NCBI GenBank assembly: GCA_029721435.1
Contig: CM056574.1
Location: 70,289,501-70,353,500 of the forward strand
Length of the DNA: 64,000 bases
Direction: 5' to 3'
Source of the DNA: Gymnothorax reevesii
Taxonomy: Eukaryota; Chordata; Actinopteri; Anguilliformes; Muraenidae
Below the pieces are notes generated by a model that saw nothing but the letters and a program-made list of their open reading frames with translations, did no database searches and was not told the DNA's origin. Position numbers and translations under genes: made by a program. Positions 1-11,384 of the stretch are shown piece after piece (positions within the stretch are counted from its first letter, which is position 1; each line of letters begins with the position of its first letter).

Positions 1-1885
1 AGACAAATCAGAGTCTTTTTTTGATGTTGCCAGCTCTTGGCAGCAAAACTACCAATCTGGCCATTTATACCCAGGTGTCTAGAAATTGTAGATACTTTCA
101 TCTTCACTTCTGGCACCACTGATATCATCACAGATTTGTTGTGTTTTCAACCGCCATTTTTTGATTTAAACTGGTCATACAAAGATAACGAACATCAGAG
201 GCGCTACCATTTTGCACCACTGTTGCCACTAGTTTTCAGCAAACTGGTCGTTTTGAAATTTCTGGGATCTCAGTGTTATGGCAGCATTTAATGTCTTCAG
301 CATCAGGTGAGGCCACAATGCAGCTATGAAAAATCTCAGAGCTCCTCCCACCGTGCCATTGTGCTTAACACACACTGCTCAAAGCTCATTTCACCTCATA
401 TACAGGAACAACTGACCATCACAGGTAATTTTGCAGGAAACTGTTGCCACAATCCAGTTTAAACAAATTATTTAGCATCAATTATCATGGAATGAGCCTT
501 CTAACACTATTCAAGAGTAAAACAAATAGACAAAAAAAATCAAATTTGCGACACCTTTCAATTGTTGTATAAAATTGATGTTTTCAGTGTTTTGGTTTAT
601 TACCCGTATTTTTACCTCAATATACGCATGGGAATGATTTTTTTTTTTGTTCTCATTGCACAGAATTGCATTCTTCAATACATTTTCCAGAAAAAAAGTT
701 GTGAAGTAGTAGTACATTAGGACCCCTTTCAGACAAGAGATGATGTATTATCATCATTGCACACTACTGTATGTGCAGTATATTCATCAGCACCAACTCT
801 CGTCAAGACTAGATCATTACAGGACCTTCAAGTGATCCAAACCAGGGAGGATGATCTGACTCAGTCAGTCAGTAAAGACAGAATCGTTAGGTCAGCTTAG
901 CTTTAAATAAGTACGTGGTGGCAGGAAGCAAGACAGTAAATCGTCGCAGATTAAATCACTGGCTGGTTCCCTGCTGCTTTGAAATACCAGTCGCAGTACA
1001 ATGGTTTTGCATCTACAAAATTTAAGACTCTCCACTTCATATGTAGCTGCACAATGTCAGTAAATTATAAACCAGTGGCAGGAGTCTCTATCAGCTGCAC
1101 TTTGCTTGCAAGGTGCAGCATTTGTTATGGAAATGCAGCACAAATTCAAATGCTGAAATTTAAGAAAATATTCAGTCTTTCCGCTAACATCAGTTACTTT
1201 ACCAACCACAATGCATGTCCAGGTATAAAGTGGTACATTCAAGATCCAGTACAGGAGAGCAGACAATTCCTCAGCATGAAACAAAGCTTTATTAAAGACT
1301 GTAAAAATACATTACACAGAAAATAAAATATACATTCATCGGCATTGACTTAAGATTGTTGCTACTGCTGACCTCAGAGACTGATTTTGGGCACTTCTCC
1401 AGGAGTAAGGAGTGAGAACCAAGGCATTTTAGTTCTCTCCAGGACCAAAGTCCAAACCAAGATATCGGCAATTTCCAGACACCAAAACCCGTCTGAAGAC
1501 ACTGGGCAGAACCTCAAGCTCTGGGTAATTCAATGTCCAAGTTCTACAGATACGGGCCAAAAAAAAAAAAAAACGACATATGAACGCACACATTTTCAAG
1601 TTTTAACCATGGGTGAATGAAAACAAAATCAAAACGGTCACTGTCACCTGCAACTTGGAACCCCCCCCTCAGTGCATCTTTGGCATCTGCTGCAAGTTTT
1701 GGAACTGTTCGAGTGAGAGGTTTTATTGCCGGGATTACTCAACCATGTTCAACACCATATACCGCATGAAGGAAAAAAAAAAAAAACACCCTGTGCGTCG
1801 CATCCCTCTTTCCATATTCCAATATTGAATAATATTCTTTGTATTATTATTCATAAATTATGAGTAGACCAGTGTACCCCTATGT

Positions 1886-2089
1886 CAGGGCTATTAAACC
1901 ATGTCCAGAAAGGGCTGGAGTGGGTGCAAGCTTTCATTCCAACCAAGCAGTCACACACCTGACTCCACTAATCAACCCCAACAGTCTTTGCTAATGAGCC
2001 TGAATAGCAGTATCAGGTGTGTAAGTGCTGGGTTGGAATGAAAGCCTGCACCCACACCGGCCCTTGCAGGATAATGTTGAATAGCCCTG
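1886..2089. mobile_element. hAT-type MITE, 204 bp
   Basis: The ends are CAGGGCTATT and AATAGCCCTG. The element is nearly palindromic throughout (GGTGCAAGCTTTCATTCCAA on one side, TTGGAATGAAAGCCTGCACC on the other). The flanking 8-mers CCCTATGT (1878-1885) and CCCTACGT (2090-2097) match at seven of eight positions, as expected of an old hAT target-site duplication. It has no coding capacity. Confidence 0.75.
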
Positions 2090-2839
2090 CCCTACGTAAT
2101 AAGCAAAAGCACATGCACTGCATGAAGGCACCATGACGTGATAACTGTCAACTGCCAGCAAACAAAGACATTGAGTGAAACTGTGCAGATAAAATGTCAG
2201 AGAGCGATATGGAGGTAGATGCAGATATATACAGAACATTCCAGATTTCCCCAGACACCAGCAACATCCATAAATACACTGTGAAAATGTTCTGAAACCC
2301 TTTGAACCACAGGGGCATAAAAATTGTGGCTATATGCTGCATTGTGCTACAGCAGGCGAAGTGGATGAAAGCTTAGAAGACACTATCACCACGTTTCCAC
2401 CTTCAGCGCCTATAATCAAGAAATGGTGCCATGAAAACCAGAACCAGAAAAGCCTTCGGTCCAACAGATGGTGTGATGGTGTGCTCTGGCACAGGGAGCG
2501 ACTACTGAAGCAGAGAAGGATTGATGGTTACGAGAAAAATGCAGCGGTCTCTGTAAAATGGATACCAACCCGCTCCACTCATTCTTTTGGCCAACAGTAA
2601 GACAACTGGAGCCATTCACATCATTCTAATAATGATTCTTCACATTACATGCATACAAAAATAAACATTCATAAAGTATCTACACATATTATGGTCTTTA
2701 TCAAACCAGAGAGGACTAAAAGCTGAAGAAAAATGCAGCAGCATGACATGGCATTTCGATATTCAGAGAAGTACATAAATATTCAATGTGGCAGCAATTT
2801 TGTTGTGGTAATAGTACAGGCACAGTTAACCATTAAAAA

Positions 2840-3840
2840 GTGGGAAAAAATTTTAATGGCACGAAACCAATGATATGTACTCAAGACCATGGCTTAGAAT
2901 ACATACATGAAAATGGGGAAAAAATCTGTTGGGAAATTTTGAGAAAAACCTGTTTTTCAGAAATGGCAATTTTTGAACTTTGAGAAATTGAAAAAAAAAG
3001 TGTCAAAATTCCCAAAAATGAGACATTGAAGGGTCATTCGTGGGCGTAGTCTCTTCGCTATTGATTCCACAGAGGATGAGTCACATTTCATGGGCCATAG
3101 GTCATTGCACAATAAGCCTTATGAATGGGGATTGGTAACTTTATTATATCACTGATTACTGATTATCACTGATCATCAGACTTGCCAACATTCACAAAGC
3201 TAGGCCCTCCTTATATTGTGCATTGTCCCTGAATTCTGTCCTTTTCCCTGAGAGATGCAAGGGGCTGACAGCAAATATGGACCACTGCACAGCCCGCATG
3301 AAAGTTTGTATTCTCGGTTTCCGAAAAGGAAGCTATTCCATTGTAAACAAGCCCCACCTTATCCATGATCTGATATCTGAGTATGATGTTGATGACAGAC
3401 CTCTCCCTACAGCTCTCTGAGGCCCCTGAACCACTGCCATCTATGCCATGCAAGGAGGAAAGGAGGGGGTAAAATTCAGGTGCCTTAGCCAGATTTAGGT
3501 CGTCCGCGTTCAATAGCAGTTTGGATCTTTTTGGCTTTGCTTCCATTTGATTTAGCAACCCAAGCAGATCCATCTTTGATAACAGAGAACATTCTCAAGC
3601 TGGCTAAGGCGCCTGAATTTCACCCCCTCCTTTCCTTATTACATTGCATAGATGGCAGTGGTACAGGGGCCGCAGAGAGCTGTAGGGAGGCGATTTCTGA
3701 AAAACAGCTTTTTCTCAAAAATTTTCCAACGGATTCTTTTCCCATTTTCATGTATGTATTCTACGCCATGTTCTGGAGTACACATCATTGGTTTCATGCC
3801 ATTTGAATTTTTTCTGACTTTTTTATGGTTAAAACCCACT
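2840..3840. repeat. large inverted-repeat (fold-back) block
   Basis: An arm with GGCACGAAACCAATG, ATACATACATGAAAATGGG and CTGTTTTTCAG at about 2855-2965 recurs inverted at about 3695-3815. An inner arm at about 3395-3495 (ACAGCTCTCTGAGGCCCCTG, CCATCTATGCCATGCA, GGTGCCTTAGCCAGA) recurs inverted at about 3597-3690. The left arm carries about 430 extra bases between the two blocks. It looks like a fold-back DNA element; no target duplication was found. Confidence 0.65.
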
Positions 3841-6492
3841 TGTGCAGGGCCAAAGCATTTGAAACGAAGCAATAAAAATTAAAAATGAGTTTGCGGTCAA
3901 AGTGCAAGCAGCTTTCATTTGTGGGCATTCACACGCAAATTGGGAGTTCTTAAGACCATTCCCATGACCATTTCCAGGCCAAAACCTCCCGAGATGAACA
4001 GGTAATGAGGATAGCTGAAGTATAGGCCTGGCAGAGCATCACCAAGGGAGATACTCCAGAGTCTGCTAATTTCTGAGGGCCACAGATGTCAGGCAGTCAA
4101 ACAGAAATACTTTTAAACCATTCAATAGATAGAGATACTCATCTGGACAAATTGATGATATTCGAGTTAATCCTCTGAAATGGGGGCCATGTGCTAATTG
4201 GCTGTGATACCGAAACACGCTCAATGGATGCGCATGTCAGTGCCCTCAAGTAAAGCTAACTGCCTGCACTTGACTTTATTTCATTCAGCAAAAACAGAAA
4301 CTGTGCCGCTATCCCCTTACAGACAGCACTATTAATATACACATGTGGATACGAGAGTTTTATGGGTTTTTTTTTCCTTTTCCTTTTTACACACTTCTGT
4401 ACAGGCAAATAATGAAAAACCAATGCAATGAAAGCAAGATCAGCCCATGAGATAGTATACAGGTTTTCATAAATTTGGATTTTCACAGCAATTTCGAGTG
4501 CGTGCTTACTCTTTAAAACCCAGGGCAGCGAGTGTTATCACAGACGTGACGAAATTCATGGGCCGTTTCATCCAAGGCTGTCGGTCACAATGTTTGCCAA
4601 TACCATCAACTCAGGCCAGTGCTGGCATTGTCTTAAATGAGGTCAAAGTGCAGTGTTTCTCAACAAATGGATGACTCCGTCTCGCCACCTCTGCGTTTAG
4701 CGTAATTTCTGTCTGCGCACTCACTGAGAAAGGCATGTGACTGATCCCAAAACACACTGTGCTTTCAGCTTAAAAGAAAAAAAGCCCTTTGGGTCCACCA
4801 TAGGTGCCCAAAGCCCAAACACTCACTGAATAAAGAATTAACTCAAGAGCCAATGGTATCACCCACAACATCAACATTCCTAGGATGAGGGGAAAAAAAA
4901 CAAAAAAATGAGCTTTGAGACCCTCCCAGGCTCCTGGTGTCTAATTTGAGCACAGGAGGAATTTCAGAGGCACATGACGAGGGCACAGCCCATCCCAGAA
5001 GACTGAGCATACACACACACAATGAGGAATGGAGCAAGGCTGCATCTCCGACACACTCAGAGATAAATAAACCAACAGAAACAAGCACACAAAGACAGAC
5101 ATTCAAACACACTGCCCACCTCCTCGGTGTTACACTACTGGTGGGAAAAAGCAGGGGCTTCGTATTAAAGCCTGGAAAATTCTTTCACGAAGGCGGTGCA
5201 TCGCAGGAGAGCAGCGGGCATTCTCCGAAGGCCAGGAGCACTGTAACCCAGAGCCGTATATCGAGAGAGTTTGGCCAACCCCATTCGAGTTGATATGAAA
5301 GGTGATTGGATAATAGTTAATCACATTACACAATGGAGCCATGTTGTCATTGTTACCCTACACACAGCTCGTCATGATAGACACGGCATGTAGTGGGCCC
5401 CCCCCCCCCATTTCGATAACGAAGCCGAATTGCCAAGAACCATGTTTATCGACTGTTTCAAGAATAAAGACAAAATTTTGACAGTCAGATCAATCAATGT
5501 AACTTTAGAGAAAGGGACTGGTGAACTGACTGACCACCCTGCTAGCTGTGTGCACATTATGATGTGACCTTAACAATCTCTTGCAAAGCTATCTGTACGA
5601 TTCCTGCACAAAAAGACAAGCATGTTTTCAACACCATTTTCCGTGTCTTGGTCAGTGCGAAGTCTCTCCCAAGCGCGCTATGGATGCGATGGAGGAGTCC
5701 GCCATTTCTTTTGAGTTACTGTTTGCTCTGTAAGCTTCCATCCACACAACATAATGGCTAAAACCATCGATACAACTATCAATGGCAATGCTGTATGGCT
5801 TCAACTTAGTGCGGGAATCCATATGCCATAGCGCACTATGACCTTCGATGCGGTAATGCCAGGGTCTCGGACGCTATGCGCGCCAAAGCTCCACAAATGG
5901 AATGCTACGTATACATAGTCTAAAAAATATATAGTCGTCAGCGCAAATGACACTCCGACATGTAGCCCACATATGGCTCATGTACTATTGGCCCTACAGC
6001 TGGGTAACGACATGGTGCCTGTGGAACGGTTGGCCAAACTCTATACATACGGCTCAGCTGTAACTGCTTAAACACGGCCCCCAGCTGGGCGTAGGAAATA
6101 TCAGCACAGGGGCTCGCATAGCAGTAAAGTAAGGCTTAAAGGGCTGTAGCCCAGCCCAGCCCAGCCCAGAGCAGTCGCCAGCTCACAAACCCAGAAAAAA
6201 CCCACAGAACAAAATTAAATCAGTCTGCCAAGCATACAAGCATATGGAAGAGAGCTCTTATTGAGGACAATTTTCACCACTACCAGTCATTTCTCAATCA
6301 TGCACTCAATTTCTGACTCTCTCAACAGTTTTTTTTTTCCTTCTTTTTTGTGTTTTGTGCAAAAATAAAACCTGACGAAAGGTTCATTGGTTTGCAGCAT
6401 GCACAGGGACGAGGCCAGGGGTGAGGGGTTGTCTTTAATAGGCCATCCTGTAGGAGCAGGTGTTAGGGTTGTTAGGGTTCAAGTTGGAGTTT

Positions 6493-6655
6493 TCAGATGA
6501 TCCTGTAGGATAGGTAGTCCACCATGCGCGGGGGCACGGGAAGGGCCTGTACTTGGGGGGTGGGCATCAGTCGCCGTAACGCCATTCGACACAAGTGCTG
6601 CAGGCTGGCGATGGAGCTGGGCGAAGCCCAAAAGTGCACGCTTCCGTCCCGAGAG
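6493..6655 (-). CDS. wsb1: wsb1 coding exon 9 with SOCS box and stop
   Basis: 163 nt, residues 371-424 plus TGA at 6495-6493. The acceptor is CCCAG. It completes the last blade (SRDGSVHFWASP), then the SOCS box: BC box SLQHLCRMAL for Elongin C, Cul-box-like LPVPPRMVDYL, and terminal LSYRII. Mammalian WSB1 ends LSYRI, so the tail is one residue longer here. Confidence 0.94.
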
Positions 6656-9600
6656 CTGGGAAAGACAGAGAGAAGGAGGGAGTACAGTAACTTAAACTGA
6701 ACAGACAAACCCCCAAATCTGCAAACCCCACCACCAGCTGTAGCTTTAGCTATGTTTCACCTCAGAAAACAGAGGGCCTGCCTTGGGCTGACTAAAATTT
6801 GTAACTCCGTTAGCGACCAGTTTTTTGCCGTTTTCACCCTAAATAAATCAAATGAACAAAATTAGCTATTTTGCTGTTTGAAGCACAGGTGGCTCACATG
6901 GTTAAGGCACTGCTCTGCTCTGTCACGAGTTCGAGCCCCGGCATACCCACTGGCAGGGGTCGGCAGCTTTTTCAGAGTAGCGCACAATTGGCTATCGCGC
7001 TACAGGGTTTCAAATTGGGAAGGGACTGCCGGATTTGGGTATTGAATAACAGCTTTGTTCATTGCTCCAGCGCCTCCTGTTGGCCAGACGGGCGCTCGTC
7101 AGGAAGACTCCGGCTTGGTTCATGTCCGGGTATCCTCCGCCCTAGTTCTGAACTTGCGAAGATTCAACCAACGAGTGTATAAGAATCAGTGGCAGACAGG
7201 CACGTGATACGGAGGAGAGCCGTGAACTGTCTCACTATCCTGAGTTGGCAGCAAGGGGTCGCATACAAGCAAGCTTTTGTACATAGTTCCCCAATTGGGC
7301 ATTCCAGATTCGGGTGGGATTGGAGATGCCAAATTATTTAAAAAAAAAAAAAAAAGAAAAAAAAAAAGAGCTGCTTCTAGTGAAAGTGTTAGGACCTTAT
7401 ATCACCACTTTAGTGCCCAAGAATATCAGGCTTCAGCCCCATCCTGGGCAAGTTATAAAGCATCAAAACAGGGCTGGGCAATATATTAATATCATAATTA
7501 AATTGTGATATGACATAAGTGTTGTCAATTCCTGGTTTTAAAGGCTGAATTGCAGAAAATGAATATAATTTTCTGAATTTAGTAACTATCATAGTTATCA
7601 ATTTTTTACCACTACCACTACCATCTCGGACATTATATCCATATTGTCCACTGACAATTTATCAAAAAATATTCCCCATAAATTTCAAGTGAAAGTTGCT
7701 GAATTAATCCCTACAATGGTCAAAAAAAAAAGTTATCCCTGTTGCCAATTTGACTTTGCAGACAAAAATGCTGAAAAACCATGCACTCCTTTTGTAGGAG
7801 AAGCATGAAACCATCATCACTGTCCCCTGCCACCCCATTACAGAGGAGGGATAGGGGGAAACAAAAAAAATTGGGAATATCCAGGAGGACCTGCCAATGT
7901 AGGATCTGCCACTGAATTCTGAGACTGGATTATATACTTTACCAGATAAAATCCAGAACCGCTCTCTTTATTTCAGTCCATGCCATGTTCCATGCAGCTA
8001 TTATCCAGCCAACCAGAGTTAAAGGACTGTTTTTCCAAATCAGTTAGAGTAAGCAGGCAGCTAATCTCAAAAACTCAGCGAGCCTCTGATCACAAGACGA
8101 CAAAAAGAAGACTGCAAAACCCAGCTACATCTCAACCGTGTCAGGTTTTTAACTTGGTGTGATATCCTGCCCCCTCCACTGAGAAAACACTCCTCTGATG
8201 TATCACCTCAGATTGAACTGGCAGCTTGTGAACTTTGTGTTTTTTCTAGAGGCCCCTAAAACATCAGTTTCGGCTTCTGGAGAGCAGGCAAGTGCATAGA
8301 CGGTAAGGCAGAAGACTGCATTAATACCAGGTGGTTGGGAAGGTGCAGCATTGATTCTGTCACCCACTCTTTACCAAGAAAAGTCACATTTTATAACTGG
8401 ATGTTAGCGCCATTTAAATTCTTTCTTCAGATACTCAAATTTTGTGGACATTTCTCCACCAGAAAGGCAGTGCCATACAACTATTATACCAGGGCCATGG
8501 GAAGATGTTTTCAACTGGGGAAGCTGTGCTGGGAGGTGCATTTACACATAGCCCCCTGTAACTTGTGGGCTATCAGCAGCTGCTCATATTATTTAGGCCT
8601 ATATGCATATATTCTTGCTGGTTATTGAAATGTATAGGAAAGTATTTAAAAAGTCAAATTAAATTTAACTGGACCTTAAATATTTTGTGAGATTGTCAGG
8701 GGAACACAATGGGTCTCATCGTGCACGAATCAGTTCAAACACATTTGTCCTTAAACCGCTCACATAGGTGATTTATGATCACTGGCGAAATTAACCAATT
8801 AAACAGCTGAGTGCTAAAAGTACTAAAGTCACATTTTCACACATTGTGAGGTTGTAGCTTATTGTAGTGTTATGGCCCCAATTTGTTATTACAATTTACA
8901 ACACAACAGCAACAGCAAGGGATGACAGACACAATTTAAAACTTAAACACATTTAATTAAACAGACAAGAACAACTAACTAATCTACTATCAACAACTAA
9001 GACCAAGATTGATTTACAACAAAAATAGAAATATTTACAGTCCCTTGTTTTGGTGGGGTGGCTTGGTGATGTCCTGGGTGAGGAAAATGCTCAAACACAG
9101 GCAAAAATCCACAAAAAAAACTTCACGTCTTGAACAGAAATGACAGGTCTGGTCACATGTATCCTTCTCCTTGCAATTTCTCCTACTACTTTACTGTCTC
9201 ATTTCTACTCCTTATATACTCTTTTGCAGACCCCACCCACATTTAGACCTTTTTTTTTTTTAATTTTCGGGGACTTGCCCCAGACATGTCTGAAACATGT
9301 CCAAACATAGCTCCAGCCTGAGCTGAATAAAAAAAAGGTAAATACTGCCATCTAGTGGCCTATATTCACATTACAGTAGTCTCAACTTATTGTAGTCTCA
9401 TAAGTTGATTTTCTCGAGTACATTTACATTTTTTTCCTCAGATGAAAAAAAAAAATCCTTTACAGAATGATGTTGGTTTTCAATGCAGTGCCGCCTGAGG
9501 GACTGAGGGTTACGGGCATTCAATGTTGGTTTTGGCCTTGCCGCGTACGTGCAGAGATTTCTCTGGATTGTCTGAATCGTTCGATTATATTATAGACTGT

Positions 9601-11353
9601 AGATGATAAAATCCCTTAATTCCTTGCAACTGCATTTTGAGAAACATTCTTAAACTGTCGGACTATTTGCTCAGGCAGTTTCTCACAACTGGTGAACCTC
9701 GCCCCATCCTTGCTTGTGAAAGACTGAGCCTATCGAGGATGGTCTTTTTATACCAAATCATGACATTCACCTGTGTCCAACTAACCTGTTCACCCGTGGA
9801 ATGTTCCAAAGAGGTGTTTTATGAGCATTCCTCAACTTCACCAGTGTTCTGTTGCCCCTGTCTTAGTTTTTTGGGAACATTTTACAGGCATCAAATTCAA
9901 AATGAGGGAAAAATTCCAAAAAAAAAAAAGTTTCAGTGTGAACATAAAATATCTTGTCTTTGAAGTGTACTCAGTTGAAGGTACATTGTATTGGATTTGC
10001 AAATTATTGTATTAAGTTTTAATTCACGTTTTACACAACTTTGCAACTTCATTGGAATTGGGGTTTGTAAAATTGCACTTACTCATAAGATGAACAAAAA
10101 CCCTTCTTCATTGAATCCCTCCACCAGAGACACAGATGCATCTGGTAGAAGGAACCCTCCAGTCCCAGTTCATTTGGAATAATTCCCATTGACCATGTCC
10201 TTATCTCAATTTAATCCCGTAAATGCAACTGAACACTTCAGGCCACTTTTGGGAGTCTCTCTTCCTTTAAAATCGCACCATTTTCAGCTGCGCAATTGTG
10301 CGCAATGTTAAGAGAATACAACCTACCTAACTGTCACACAAAGTTTATACACTACTCTTATTGTCCAATCAATGTTTTTCAGTAACTTTGGAAAGTTTAT
10401 ACGGTCTGAAATCGGATAAAAAAACATGTCAATGAATAAATCATTACCGAGGAAGTTTCACGAGGGCATGAACTATAAGTACTATCATTTGGAGTTTTGA
10501 TACAAAGTACACAAATTTTGTAACTCCATTACCATGTGACATAGCCCAGAAAGATAAAAAAAAAACAAATAAATAAATGATGCACTCCTAAGGCAGGGAC
10601 CTTGACATAAATGTCAACTGCTAAATGTAAGAAATCTTCTCATGCTGCAAAATCTTGTTAACTCATTTTCTTCATTGCTGCTGCATCAGCTTGGTTTCAG
10701 CCATCCACAAAAAACACAATGTATTGAATGCAACAACTGTATCCCAGACTGTAAGAGTAAAAGGTAAGAAGGTATGAAACACTCCATCTAAGAGGCCACA
10801 GAGCCTCATTGTGTGTTGTATCCAGTGTGACACTGGGATGTGTGCGTTTTATCAGGCTAATGTTACAATCACAAAACAGGGGAGGTTTGACATGCAATAT
10901 GACCAGTTTCCATCTAACAGAACTGTGATGGATGAAATACACGAGAATGACTTGAGGAGAATTAGACCTTTGCGGAGACCTGAATGTGAAGAATGTTGAG
11001 GATTGCATTGAGAAACACAACGACTAAGAGCTTGCATAAACAGCCACACACAGCCACACACAGCCACACACAGCCACACACAGCCACACACAGCCACACA
11101 CGTCATTGCTCGATGCATGTGAGCACTGGGAGGGGTTCAACATACTGTGGTTGAATGTCCCAGATATTTTGGAGAGGACAGGGAGGTAAATAAAGGAGCT
11201 TCCTTTGCAAAGTAACAGGCTCTTCTCACTTATGTCCGGAAAGACTGGCTACACAGGACAGGGCGAGAGGCAAAATCCACAAAACTACAAGAACCAGTAA
11301 TGCTACCAAAGGTTTAGCTAGAATAATGTGTAGGTATACATGGGTGTGTCTGC

Positions 11354-11384
<31 letters not shown>

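Larger units (their letters stand above)
1..6492. other. 3' flank of wsb1, no recognisable gene
   Basis: This covers the 3' UTR and downstream intergenic DNA. Candidate minus-strand polyadenylation signals are ATTAAA at 6439-6434 (54 nt after the stop), AATAAA at 4280-4275 in a typical terminal setting, and AATAAA near 1291-1286. I cannot choose among them. Apart from a hAT-type MITE and an inverted-repeat block, listed separately, I see no coding sequence. Confidence 0.5.

Noticed and set aside
5020..5300. 118-codon plus frame downstream of wsb1
   Set aside because: Compositionally plain, no recognised domain and no splice context; treated as chance.
6889..6940. tRNA-like A and B boxes
   Set aside because: The cloverleaf does not close and a SINE body and poly(A) tail follow; this is a SINE head, not a tRNA gene.
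7469..7560. GGGCTGGGCAATAT-type motif, also near 38633 as GGGCTGGACGATAT
   Set aside because: It resembles a common fish transposon end, but no matching second end or target duplication was found, so it is not listed as an element.
11041..11100. Regularly repeated short units considered as a CRISPR array
   Set aside because: Units are contiguous with no spacers, in a vertebrate intron.
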